Assembly: GCF_001692445.1 (NCBI RefSeq) | Contig: NZ_MAQA01000009.1 | Span: forward strand, 1-64,000 | Source: Oerskovia enterophila | GTDB taxonomy: Bacteria; Actinomycetota; Actinomycetes; Actinomycetales; Cellulomonadaceae | DNA: 64,000 bases | Direction of reading: 5' to 3' | In this document: one piece after another, positions 54,039 through 62,220 of the stretch | Numbering within the stretch: the first letter of the stretch is position 1 | Layout of the letters: each line of letters opens with the position of its first letter | The notes under the pieces: generated by a model | What the model was told of the DNA's origin: nothing | The model's database searches: none | Seen by the model: only the letters and a program-made list of their open reading frames with translations | Position numbers and translations under genes: made by a program

Positions 54039-54982
54039 TTGATAGCCCCCGCTGCAAGTCCGGAGCGCCAGAAGCGCTGGAGGGAGAGGAACGCGACGAT
54101 GAGCGGGACGACCGCCACGAACGCGCCGATGATGACCATGTGCCGCTCGATCTGGCCGGCCTGGACCAGGGCGTTCCAGCTCACCAGCCCGACCGTGACG
54201 GGCCGCAGGTTCTCGGAGATGAGGACCTGCGAGGGGAGCAGGAAGTTGTTCCAGATCTCGACGAACTGGAAGAGGAAGATCGTGACGAGCGCGGGGGCCA
54301 TCATCTTGAGGCTGACCCCGAAGAAGATGCGGCCCTCGTTCGCACCGTCGAGACGCGCGGCCTCGATGACCTCGTCGGGCACCGAGCTCGCGGCGAAGAT
54401 GCGGCCCAGGTAGACGCCGAACGGGCTCACGATGCTCGGCAGGAGCACCGCGAAGTAGGTGTTGACGATGCCCGTCGCGGAGAACATGAGGAACAGCGGG
54501 AGCGTGAACAGCACCTTGGGGATGAGGACCGCACCGAGGACCACGCCGAACAGCAGGCCCTTGCCGCGGAACTCGTACTTGGCCAGGGCGTAGCCCGTCG
54601 CGACCGCGATGAGCGTCCCGAGCCCCGCGCCGACGATCGAGTAGAGCGCCGAGTTCGCCATCCAGACGGCGAAGATCCCGTCCTTGTACGCGAACAGGTC
54701 CTGGATGTTCCCGAAGAGGTCGAAGTTCGAGAACCACAGGGGGCTGCCCGCGAACGTGAACCCGGCGTCCTTGGTCGCCGCGACGAACAGCCACCACAGC
54801 GGGAACAGGAAGTACACGGCGGTCAGCGCGAGCACCGCGGTGACCGCGATGCGGCTCGTGGCCGTGGTCTCGATCGAGTCCTTGCGCAGGCCGTCCGGGG
54901 TCCCCTTCGGGGTGGAGCGCTTGCGGCGCAGGCGGTTGCCCGCGGTCTTCTCGGCCACGACGGGCACACTGCTCGTGGTCAC
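54035..54982 (-). CDS. carbohydrate ABC transporter permease (MalG-like)
   Basis: Inner-membrane subunit of 315 residues with six helices. The EAA loop is EAARLDGANEGRIFFGVSLK, followed by the C-terminal LSLQRFWRSGLAAGAIK typical of CUT1 MalG-type subunits. The start GTG follows AGGAGG and overlaps the stop of the partner permease as GTGA. No ATPase is encoded; CUT1 systems in actinobacteria commonly share one MsmK-type ATPase made elsewhere. Confidence 0.94.
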   Translation of the reverse strand: MTTSSVPVVAEKTAGNRLRRKRSTPKGTPDGLRKDSIETTATSRIAVTAVLALTAVYFLFPLWWLFVAATKDAGFTFAGSPLWFSNFDLFGNIQDLFAYKDGIFAVWMANSALYSIVGAGLGTLIAVATGYALAKYEFRGKGLLFGVVLGAVLIPKVLFTLPLFLMFSATGIVNTYFAVLLPSIVSPFGVYLGRIFAASSVPDEVIEAARLDGANEGRIFFGVSLKMMAPALVTIFLFQFVEIWNNFLLPSQVLISENLRPVTVGLVSWNALVQAGQIERHMVIIGAFVAVVPLIVAFLSLQRFWRSGLAAGAIK

Positions 54983-55932
54983 GAGGACCTCCTGGACGTC
55001 AGACGGAAGAAGAGGACGGACAGCACGGCCACGCCGACGGCGAGGAGCACCGACTGGGCTGCGGCGTACGGGTAGTTGGCCGACTGGAGCGAGGCCTGCG
55101 CGGCCATGATCGGCGTGTAGCTCGCGTCGATCGCCCCGGTGCTCTGCTTGAGCACGAACGGCTCGTTGTAGAGCTGCGCCGAGCCGATGATCGAGAAGAT
55201 CGTGGTGAGGAGGATCGCGGGCCGCACGAGCGGGATCTTGATGCTCCACGCGGTGCGCCACGGCGAGGCCCCGTCGAGCTTGGCGGCCTCGAGCACCTCG
55301 CCCGGGACCCCCTGGAGCGCGGCGTAGATGATGATCATGTTGTAGCCCGTCCAGCCCCACGTCACGACGTTGGCGACGGCCCACAGCGCGAGGTCCTGGC
55401 TGAGGAAGTTGACCTCGATCCCGAACCACCCGAGCACCTGACCCATGGGACCGTTGGTGGGCGAGTAGAGGAACGACCACATGAGCGCCGAGACCACGGT
55501 CGGCACCGCGTAGGGCGCGAAGCTCGAGAGCCGGAAGAACCCCTTGGCCCGGGCCGAGGCAGAGTCGATCAGGAGCGCGATCCCGAGCGCGAGGACCAGC
55601 ATGACGGGCACCTGCACCACGCCGAACAGGAGAACGCGCCCGATCGAGCTGATGAACTTCTCGTCACCCAGCGCGTACGCGTAGTTGAACAAGGGGTCGA
55701 AGATCTCCTGCGTGCCGCCCAGGCCCAGCGCGTCACGCTGGATCCGGAACAGGCTCTTGTAGAGCGCGAAGAGGATCGGTGCGACGTACATCCCGACGAA
55801 CAGCACCACGAACGGTCCGACGAACCAGATCGCGTACCGGCTGGTCCGGCTGCGCGGCCGCCTGGGCGGCGTGGCCGCCGTGGGCTTGGTCTCCACCGGC
55901 GGCGGTGCCGCCGACGTCAGGCTCGTGGTCAT
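54979..55932 (-). CDS. carbohydrate ABC transporter permease (MalF-like)
   Basis: Partner subunit of 317 residues. A Pro/Thr-rich leader precedes IWFVGPFVVLFVGMYVAPILFALYKSL. The EAA loop is EAAKLDGASPWRTAWSIKIP. ATG 55932 follows GAGGA. It lies between the binding-protein gene and the MalG-like gene in the operon order of CUT1 sugar importers. Galacto-N-biose or a related disaccharide is the inferred cargo. Confidence 0.94.
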   Translation of the reverse strand: MTTSLTSAAPPPVETKPTAATPPRRPRSRTSRYAIWFVGPFVVLFVGMYVAPILFALYKSLFRIQRDALGLGGTQEIFDPLFNYAYALGDEKFISSIGRVLLFGVVQVPVMLVLALGIALLIDSASARAKGFFRLSSFAPYAVPTVVSALMWSFLYSPTNGPMGQVLGWFGIEVNFLSQDLALWAVANVVTWGWTGYNMIIIYAALQGVPGEVLEAAKLDGASPWRTAWSIKIPLVRPAILLTTIFSIIGSAQLYNEPFVLKQSTGAIDASYTPIMAAQASLQSANYPYAAAQSVLLAVGVAVLSVLFFRLTSRRSS

Positions 55933-56070
55933 GGTGGGTTCCTCAGGGGGATGCGTCGTGGTGCCCGACGACGTCACGCGCCAGGGTGCACCGGTGCTCG
56001 GAGGTGCGTGGCGTCGTCGGGCCTTCTGCTGCTGTGCTGCGGTGATGCTCGGGTGATGCTGTGCCGGTCG

Positions 56071-56101
56071 GTGCGACCCGGCCGTCGAGACCGGGTCGCA
56101 C
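56071..56101 (-). terminator. hairpin after the sugar-binding protein gene
   Basis: GTGCGACCCGG (56071-56081) pairs exactly with 56091-56101. It lies between the binding-protein gene and the permease genes and may reduce permease expression relative to the binding protein. Confidence 0.6.
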
Positions 56102-56122
56102 CGCTCGTGCGAGACCGTCAGG

Positions 56123-57433
56123 TCACTCGTTGACGGCGATGCCCTGCTGCTTGAGCTCGGACTCGGTCGCCTCGCGGGCGCCCGTGAGCGCGGTCGCGAC
56201 GGTCGCGCCGCCCTCCTTGGCGTAGGCCTGCTTCATGCCCGTGGCGAGCGTGCCGACCAGGGTCGAGACGCCGGGGCCCCAGGCCCAGTCCTCGTTGACC
56301 TGACCCGAGGCGGTCTTGAAGACGTCGGCGACGACCTGTCCGCCGAAGTAGTCGTCACCCGAGGTGAGGAGCTCGGACTCGAGGCCCGCGACCGAGGCCG
56401 GGTAGACGCCGCCGCCCTCGATGAGCGAGTCGACCGAGCCCGGGTCGGTGCTGAGCCAGTTGGCCACGGTCCAGGCGGCCTCGGGGTCGTCGCAGCCCTT
56501 GAGGACCGCGGAGAGGCTGCCGCCCACGTTGCCGGTCTTGGCGTCGCCGGCCTCCCACTGCGGGAGCTCGGCCACGGCCCAGTCGCCGGCCGAGGCCGCC
56601 GCGGAGTCCTTGAGGATGCCGGAGAACCAGGCCGCGCCCACGATCGTGGCGATCGAGCCGTCACCGAGGCCCGCGGACCACTCGTCGCTCCAGATGCCCG
56701 CACCGATCAGGTCGGCGTCGATCAGGCCCTGCCAGTAGCTCGCGACCTCAAGGTTCTCGGGCGAGTCGGGCGTGATGGACCAGGCGCCGTCCTTGATCTC
56801 GTACCAGGGGGCGCCGGCCTGCCAGGCGAAGCCCGAGTAGTCGTAGTCCTCGTAGGTGCCCGTGAGCTTGACGCCCGCGGCCTTGAGCTGCTCGCCCGCG
56901 GCCTGGTACTCGTCCCACGTGGTCGGCACGGCCACGCCGTTCGCCTCGAAGACGGTCTTGTTGTAGAAGAGGACCATGGGGCCCTGGTCCTGCGGGGCGC
57001 CGTAGATCTTGTCGCCCACGGAGACGCCGGCCCAGCCCGCGGGGGCGTAGAGGTCCTTGTCGGCCGAGGCGAACTCGGTGACGTCCACGACGTTGCCCTC
57101 GGCGACGAAGCTGGGGAGGGTCTCGAAGCCCACCTGGGCGAGGCACGGGGCGTTGCCCGCGGTGATCGAGTTGCGGATCTTGTCGTAGCCGCCCTTGTTG
57201 CCGGGCTCGATCTGCGTGTACTTGATCTGGATGTCGTCGTGCGCGGCGTTGAACGCCTTCGCGGCCTCGTCGTACCCGGCGGCCCAGGTCCAGACCTCAA
57301 CCTCCTTGACCTTGCCGTCGCCCTCGGCCGATCCGCTGCCGGACGTCGAGTCGGACGAGCAGGCGGTCAGGCCGCCCACCGTGAGGGTGAGGATCGACGC
57401 GACCCCGGCTGCCTTGATGATCGATGACTTCAT
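56123..57433 (-). CDS. sugar ABC transporter substrate-binding lipoprotein
   Basis: Extracytoplasmic binding protein of the SBP_bac_1 (CUT1) family, 436 residues. The lipobox is LTAC (C25), followed by a Ser/Gly tether. The mature part starts VEVWTWAAGYDEAAKAFNAAHDD, and includes APQDQGPMVLFYNKTVFEANG and TWDEYQAAGEQL. ATG 57433 follows AAGGAG. It is first in the operon binding protein-MalF-MalG-GH35-GH101, so galacto-N-biose freed by GH101 is the likely ligand. It is divergent from the LacI gene. Confidence 0.94.
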   Translation of the reverse strand: MKSSIIKAAGVASILTLTVGGLTACSSDSTSGSGSAEGDGKVKEVEVWTWAAGYDEAAKAFNAAHDDIQIKYTQIEPGNKGGYDKIRNSITAGNAPCLAQVGFETLPSFVAEGNVVDVTEFASADKDLYAPAGWAGVSVGDKIYGAPQDQGPMVLFYNKTVFEANGVAVPTTWDEYQAAGEQLKAAGVKLTGTYEDYDYSGFAWQAGAPWYEIKDGAWSITPDSPENLEVASYWQGLIDADLIGAGIWSDEWSAGLGDGSIATIVGAAWFSGILKDSAAASAGDWAVAELPQWEAGDAKTGNVGGSLSAVLKGCDDPEAAWTVANWLSTDPGSVDSLIEGGGVYPASVAGLESELLTSGDDYFGGQVVADVFKTASGQVNEDWAWGPGVSTLVGTLATGMKQAYAKEGGATVATALTGAREATESELKQQGIAVNE

Positions 57434-57515
57434 GACTCTCCTTCTGACCACACTGTGCTGAGGATGGAGCGGCGACGGCGCCGCGGTCTGCGTGGGGCAC
57501 ACTCTGACACACCGT

Positions 57516-57527
57516 TGATATGGATCA
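57516..57527. promoter_or_regulatory. LacI-type operator candidate near the sugar-binding protein gene
   Basis: TGATATGGATCA is an inverted repeat (TGAT-N4-ATCA) inside a wider GTTG...CAAC pair (57514-57531), about 80 bases before the binding-protein start. It is the likely target of the divergent LacI regulator. Confidence 0.5.
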
Positions 57528-57590
57528 CAACCCTTGCAACATCTGGATGCTCGGTCTGCGTGAATCCGTCACTTTTCGCTGCATGTTCTG

Positions 57591-57617
57591 ACTGTTATGG
57601 TCAACACAGGTAACAGT
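57591..57617. promoter_or_regulatory. inverted-repeat operator candidate near the LacI gene
   Basis: ACTGTTA (57591-57597) and TAACAGT (57611-57617) are perfectly inverted with a 13-base spacer. They lie between the two divergent genes and may bind LacI or another regulator. Confidence 0.5.
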
Positions 57618-57747
57618 TGGGTGACGGCGACGTGGGCCAGGCAGGCCTGCGGTGTTGACGTCCACTACGCTGCGGAGCACATCCGTGGCCACGCACACCG
57701 AGGTGCCCGACGCTCCGCGAGCGGCCCTCACGCCCGAAGGAGAGCAC

Positions 57748-58812
57748 GTGGAACCACCGTCACGGTCCGAGCGGTCGGAGCCGGCGCAGAGCACCACCAC
57801 GGTCGCTCCCCCGCGAGGCCGCGGCCCCGCCATGGCCGACGTCGCCCGCGTCGCAGGCGTGTCCGCGCAGACCGTCTCGCGCGTCCTGTCGGGGCACCCC
57901 AACGTCAACGAGACCACCCGCAACCGGGTGCGTGCCGCCGTCGAGCAGACCGGCTACCGCCGCAACAGCCTCGCTCGCGCGCTCGTGACCGGGCGCAGCA
58001 AGACCATCGGGGTCATCACGCACGAGACCGACTTCTACTCGGGCAGCGCCATGATGCTCGGCATGCAGCGCGCGGCCCGCGACGGCGGCTACTTCGTCAG
58101 CACCGCGAGCACCGCGTCGCTCTCGCCCGCGTCGATCGCGCAGGCCGTCGAGCGGCTCCTCGACCAGGGCGTCGACGGCCTGGTCATCGCCGTGCCCGTG
58201 CGCGACGACGAGTCGCTCGGCGACCTCATCCACGGGACCCCGACGGTCGTCGTGGACGGCATGCAGTCGTCGGCGACCGAGGTCGTCGCGGTCGACCAGG
58301 TCGCGGCCGGGCGCGCGGCGACCGAGCACCTCGTGGAGCTGGGCCACGAGACCGTGTGGCACCTCGCGGGCCCCGCGTCGTGGAACGACGCCAACGGACG
58401 CACGGCCGGGTGGCGGGCCGCGCTCGAGGACGCGGGGTGCACCGAGCCCCCCGTCCTCTACGGCGACTGGAGCCCCGAGTCGGGGTACCGCAACGGCCTG
58501 GTCCTGGGCCGCCTGCCCGAGGTCACGGCGGTGTTCGTCGCGAGCGACGAGATGGCGTTCGGGCTGATCCGCGGACTGACCGAGATGGGTCGGCGCGTGC
58601 CCGAGGACGTGTCGGTCGTGGGCATGGACGACATCGCGCTCGCCGCGTACTGCGCTCCCCCGCTCACCACGGTCCGCCAGCCGTTCCACCTGACCGGTCG
58701 CCTCGCGGTCGAGCACGTGATCGCGCTCATCGCGGACCCGACGACGGTGCACGAGCCCGAGGTCGTGCTGCCAGAGCTCGCGGTGCGCCTCAGCACGGCG
58801 CCGCCGCGCTGA
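57748..58812 (+). CDS. LacI family transcriptional regulator
   Basis: Repressor of the divergent glycan operon, by position. The N-terminal helix-turn-helix is MADVARVAGVSAQTVSRVLSG (after a Ser/Glu/Pro leader of about 28 residues), followed by the hinge NSLARALVTGRSKTIGVI and the periplasmic-binding-protein-like sensor domain with DGMQSSATEVVAVDQVAAGR. The sensor ends TVRQPFHLTGRLAVEHVIAL. GTG 57748 is chosen because AAGGAG precedes it by five bases. In-frame GTGs upstream, for example 57685, lack such a site. The inducer is probably galacto-N-biose or galactose. Confidence 0.92.
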   Translation: MEPPSRSERSEPAQSTTTVAPPRGRGPAMADVARVAGVSAQTVSRVLSGHPNVNETTRNRVRAAVEQTGYRRNSLARALVTGRSKTIGVITHETDFYSGSAMMLGMQRAARDGGYFVSTASTASLSPASIAQAVERLLDQGVDGLVIAVPVRDDESLGDLIHGTPTVVVDGMQSSATEVVAVDQVAAGRAATEHLVELGHETVWHLAGPASWNDANGRTAGWRAALEDAGCTEPPVLYGDWSPESGYRNGLVLGRLPEVTAVFVASDEMAFGLIRGLTEMGRRVPEDVSVVGMDDIALAAYCAPPLTTVRQPFHLTGRLAVEHVIALIADPTTVHEPEVVLPELAVRLSTAPPR

Positions 58813-58923
58813 GCCATGGGCGGGACGAGGCCTTGGTGATCGAACGAATGGTCAAGTACGCCCTCTGGATGTCGGCTGCGTCGGCGACGACAGGCTCAGA
58901 TTCAACGCGTGAGGCGCACGCGA

Positions 58924-59964
58924 CTACTGGGCGTGCTCTCCCTTCAGTTCCCCGTCGCCACACTCGTCGTCTTCGTCATCTTCATCGTCATCATCGCTGT
59001 CGTCACCGTCCGAACCGTTGGCCGGGGACACAGCTGCGTCAATCTGCGCCAGCCACGCGTTGAGCTCCGCAACTGCTTCGTCGAGCGTAAGGTCCATCTG
59101 CGCATCGGCCGCGGCGCGCGCGTAGTCGGTCGGCCAGTGCGGGTGAGCGACCACGACGCACGGCCACGCACGCACAGCGCGACTCAGGGCCTGGGCATCG
59201 CGTGCACGCGCGACGAAGATGTCGACGACGGCTGCGCGCACGACGGCGGGGTCCTGGCCGATCTCGGCGAGGTCGCGAAGCAGCAGCAGGTCGACGACGT
59301 CGCGTGCCCTGTCATTGACCGCAGTCGGCGGGTCGTGGGGGTCAGTGCAGGCGTGGATCTTCTGCGCGACCTGGTAGCGCATCGCAATGCCCACCATCGC
59401 GGTAGGGTCCGGAAGCCCGAGGCCTGCCAATGTAGGCGGCGTGAACGGTTCAGGCTCAGCGCCAGCACTACCTTCGTCAGGCGCGATCTCAACCTGGATC
59501 CTGCGCCACGTCTTCCCCCGGAGCTCGACGACGACGTCGAAGCGGCGCGGCTTGACGACGCGGGCAGGAGCTTGGATGACCTCGACGGCGTCCCGTCGCA
59601 GCGTCAGCGGGCCCCAGGGTTCGGCGAACTCGTCATCGAGCTTGGCAAGGAAGTCATCGATATCACCGCGGATGAGCCCGTCCACGTCCTTGGTCGCGCG
59701 CGTGGGCGCGCTGGGAAGCCGATGCTGCAGCAGAGTACCGCCCTTGAGCAGGAAGAGCGGCTGGCCGGTTGTGTCCAGGGCTCGCTGTAGCGCCGCGATG
59801 ACAACTGTGGATGCAACGAGCCAGGCCAGGCGGCCGCCGCGGTCTCCCAGGCGCTTCTCGGCCTGCAGGAGCCAAGAGTTGAGCACTGTGACCGACGCGG
59901 GTTCCTTGTTCTTGGCAGGCAGTTCGGCAAGACCTTGGGGCAGATCAGCGCTCTGCTGTGTCAC
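58924..59964 (-). CDS. AbiEii/AbiGii-type nucleotidyltransferase toxin
   Basis: Predicted toxin of a type IV toxin/antitoxin pair. It has 346 residues. The nucleotidyltransferase motif is LLKGGTLLQHRL (74-76) with TKDVDGLI (91-98), the DxD acidic pair. The rest is helical. It ends in an unusual acidic tail, about 25 residues mostly Asp/Glu (DGDDSDDDDEDDEDDE). GTG 59964 overlaps the AbiEi-like gene by 20 bases, consistent with coupled translation. Family members act as nucleotide transferases and stop growth. The codon use is a little less GC-biased than in its neighbours, which may indicate acquisition. Confidence 0.86.
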   Translation of the reverse strand: MTQQSADLPQGLAELPAKNKEPASVTVLNSWLLQAEKRLGDRGGRLAWLVASTVVIAALQRALDTTGQPLFLLKGGTLLQHRLPSAPTRATKDVDGLIRGDIDDFLAKLDDEFAEPWGPLTLRRDAVEVIQAPARVVKPRRFDVVVELRGKTWRRIQVEIAPDEGSAGAEPEPFTPPTLAGLGLPDPTAMVGIAMRYQVAQKIHACTDPHDPPTAVNDRARDVVDLLLLRDLAEIGQDPAVVRAAVVDIFVARARDAQALSRAVRAWPCVVVAHPHWPTDYARAAADAQMDLTLDEAVAELNAWLAQIDAAVSPANGSDGDDSDDDDEDDEDDECGDGELKGEHAQ

Positions 59965-60511
59965 GGTTCGCCAGTCTCCTTCGCAGATCAGCGCTCTCGC
60001 CTGGGGTGACGCGCCCTGTCTCGCGGGCCGCCGTCAGGGCCTGGCGTAGAAGGTAGGTCGGGGTGCCCGTGTCGATGCACTGGGCGATCGCTGTCGCGGC
60101 TGTCACCGTCGGGATCTGTTCGAACCATCCGATCTGGCGGGTATCGAGGTCTTGGTAGTGGACCTCGATCCCGTCGGCGCCGGCACGCCGGATTCGGCAA
60201 CGCCTGGGCACGGTGACGTGGATCCTGTCGGGGTTGACATCGCTGAGCCCGTAGAGATCGAGGGCGGTCTCGTGAGACAACGCGGCTTCGTCGACACCAG
60301 TCCACAGCACTGCCAGATGCAGGTCGTCGTACTCGCTCACCGGGACGACGGTCACACGGTAGACGCCATGAGCGACCTTCTCCAGGTAGCCGCGCGCGAC
60401 GAGCTGCTTGAGCGCGTGCGGGCTGTGCCCTTCGCGCAGCGCGTCGACGCGGCGGACGAACCCGTGGCTGTCGAAAGCCCCCTCGAGCAGGCGGTCGCGA
60501 GCGTGCGGCAT
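59945..60511 (-). CDS. AbiEi-type antitoxin/repressor
   Basis: Predicted antitoxin of 188 residues. The N-terminal winged helix (MPHARDRLLEG, then VRRVDALREGHSPHALKQLVARGYLEKVAHGVYRV) matches the AbiEi family, and the C-terminal half is the AbiEi antitoxin domain (LSHETALDLYGLSDVNP and IHVTVP). It represses its own operon in known systems. ATG 60511 lies directly at the right end of the palindrome at 60511-60546 and has no Shine-Dalgarno. It overlaps the toxin gene by 20 bases. Confidence 0.87.
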   Translation of the reverse strand: MPHARDRLLEGAFDSHGFVRRVDALREGHSPHALKQLVARGYLEKVAHGVYRVTVVPVSEYDDLHLAVLWTGVDEAALSHETALDLYGLSDVNPDRIHVTVPRRCRIRRAGADGIEVHYQDLDTRQIGWFEQIPTVTAATAIAQCIDTGTPTYLLRQALTAARETGRVTPGESADLRRRLANRDTAER

Positions 60512-60546
60512 GTCAAAAGGGTACCGCCAGTGGCACCCTTTTGACA
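60511..60546 (-). promoter_or_regulatory. palindromic operator at the start of the abiEi-like gene
   Basis: TGTCAAAAGGGT (60511-60522) and ACCCTTTTGACA (60535-60546) are perfectly inverted. The last base of the palindrome is the A of the ATG. A site overlapping the start codon fits autorepression by an AbiEi-type protein. Confidence 0.75.
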
Positions 60547-60909
60547 TCGTGTGGCGACGAGGCATCGCCAACGGGGGCTTGGCCGAGGAATGTGACACAG
60601 GTCACCTGTCTCAAACGAGCCCGCTCTGCCGAAGGTCCACCCTCCGACCCCGGACGCGCCGGAGGCGGCCCGTCGCGTGAGCGCCCCCCTGCAGCGCTCA
60701 CACCACGGGCCGCCTCCGACCCTCGCGCTCGTCACGACCCCCATCGACGACCGAGCACTCACATGACTCAGAGGAGGGGCCTCCTCCTTTGATACAGAAC
60801 GTCGACGTGACCCGCATCACATTCTGACATCGGGTGTCACCATCCGCAGCGGAGCGGCCCGTGCCGAGCGCCACGAGGCACCCTGCACGGGCCGTCCGGT
60901 CGGCCGCGC
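60547..60909. other. 363-base intergenic region between the toxin/antitoxin locus and the DyP gene
   Basis: No gene is seen. It contains the hairpin at 60661-60717, a short palindrome with a following T-run (AGGAGGGGCCTCCTCCTTT near 60775), and a divergent PR1-like trace at about 60790-60835 on the minus strand (TGTCAGAA...TTCTGTA). Confidence 0.5.
60661..60717. terminator. two-stem hairpin terminator downstream of the DyP gene
   Basis: GGAGGCGGCCCGT (60661-60673) pairs exactly with 60705-60717 and GTGAGCGC (60677-60684) pairs with 60694-60701, with a small internal loop. It is the probable end signal for the copper operon on the minus strand. Confidence 0.7.
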
Positions 60910-62220
60910 TCAGCCCAGCAGCGCCTGTCCCAGGAACTCGCCCTCGGCGCAGCCCGGAGGCACCGCGAAGACCGCGGAACCGATCGGCGTCGTCCACTCG
61001 TTGAGCAGGTCCACCTCGTCGAGCCGCCGCTGGACCGGCACGAACTGCCGGTCGACGTCCGCCTGGAACGTCACGAACACCAGGCCCGAGCTGCTGAGCG
61101 CGCCAGGGTCCGTCGCGACGTCGGGTGCGTCGTCGTAGCTGTACGCACGCCGCAGGAACCGCTCGGCCGGGTCGCTGGTCCGCGCCCTCCGCACGTGCGC
61201 CGCCGGCCCGATCACGGTCAACCCGTGCGGACCGACCGCCTCGAGGTCCGGCTCGTCGTGCTCCTTCTCGCCCGTGAGCGGCGCGCCGTCGGCGAGGCGA
61301 CGCCCCATGACGGCCTCGCGCGTGGAACGGTCGACCTCGTCCCACGTGTCGAGCTCCATGCGGATGCGCCGCACGACCATCGACGTGCCGCCCGCGAGCC
61401 ACCCGTCCGTGCCGTCCGACCACACGAGCGGGGCGTCCGCGACGGGGTCCAGGTTCCGGGTCCCGTCGATCTGCCCCATGAGGTTGCGCATGGTCCGGCC
61501 CGCGGGCTCGCTCCCGACCGACCGCCGGAAGCCCTTCTGCAGCCACCGCACCGACGCGAAGTCCCGCGCCTCGCGGAGCAGCATCCGGACCGCGTGCGAG
61601 ACCGTGACCTCGTCGTCGGCGCAGACCTGGAGCACCAGGTCACCGTCGTTCCAGCGGTCCTCGAGCCGGTCCACGGCGAACGCCGGCAGCGGACCCAGCC
61701 AGGCGGGACGCCGGTCGTCGAGGCCCGCGGCCGTGAAGACCGCGGGCCCGTAGCCCACCGTGACCGTGAGGCGCGCGGGCACCTCGGCGAGCTCGGGCTC
61801 GGTGTCGGTCAGGCCCGGGCGCCCCTCGGTGAGACGCACGACGTCGTCGGTCCAGATCCGCATGAGCCGCACGAGCGCGTCCCGGTCGGTGCCGGGGGCG
61901 AGGTTCAGCGCGACGAGCGTCAGGTACGCCTGGGGAGGCGTCTCGACGCCCGCCTGGCGCGGGCCGTGGAAGGGCACGCGCAGGTCACCGTGCAGCGCGA
62001 GGGCTCCTGCGGTGCCCGACGACGCCGCTCCCGTCGCGGGGGCCGTGGCCCTCCCGGCCCACGCACCTCCCGCACCGGCGACCGCGACCGCACCCGCGGC
62101 GGCCCCGCCGACCAGGAACGCCCGGCGCGAGACCCTGGCCCGCCGGGTGGGGTCGGCGGGCGGCATCGGTTCCTGATCGGGGGCGGAACCGAGGCCCGTA
62201 CGGGACGCGCGGTCAGCCAT
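60910..62220 (-). CDS. Tat-exported DyP-type peroxidase (EfeB-like)
   Basis: A 436-residue haem protein. The N-terminus has the twin-arginine signal VSRRAFLVGGAAAG (31-43). The DyP signature is NLMGQIDGTRNL (GxxDG), with the proximal histidine expected near the C-terminal half in HVRRARTSDPAERFL. The family removes electrons from dyes or releases iron from haem. It is the third gene of a copper-linked set (CopC, PCu(A)C, DyP) and overlaps the PCu(A)C gene by eight bases. Homologues often accompany iron uptake (EfeUOB), but EfeU and EfeO are not in the window. Confidence 0.9.
   Translation of the reverse strand: MADRASRTGLGSAPDQEPMPPADPTRRARVSRRAFLVGGAAAGAVAVAGAGGAWAGRATAPATGAASSGTAGALALHGDLRVPFHGPRQAGVETPPQAYLTLVALNLAPGTDRDALVRLMRIWTDDVVRLTEGRPGLTDTEPELAEVPARLTVTVGYGPAVFTAAGLDDRRPAWLGPLPAFAVDRLEDRWNDGDLVLQVCADDEVTVSHAVRMLLREARDFASVRWLQKGFRRSVGSEPAGRTMRNLMGQIDGTRNLDPVADAPLVWSDGTDGWLAGGTSMVVRRIRMELDTWDEVDRSTREAVMGRRLADGAPLTGEKEHDEPDLEAVGPHGLTVIGPAAHVRRARTSDPAERFLRRAYSYDDAPDVATDPGALSSSGLVFVTFQADVDRQFVPVQRRLDEVDLLNEWTTPIGSAVFAVPPGCAEGEFLGQALLG

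Larger units (their letters stand above)
57434..57747. other. 314-base divergent control region of the glycan locus
   Basis: No gene. The region holds the two operator candidates at 57516 and 57591 and is A/T-richer than its surroundings between 57500 and 57620. Promoters for the divergent binding-protein and LacI genes must lie here. Confidence 0.65.

Noticed and set aside
57685-57747. Upstream GTG start for the LacI gene
   Set aside because: It lacks a Shine-Dalgarno, whereas GTG 57748 has AAGGAG at ideal spacing.
60547-60660. A short gene divergent from the antitoxin on the plus strand
   Set aside because: The open frames here (for example from 60541) have no ribosome site, no conserved motif and run into hairpin DNA.
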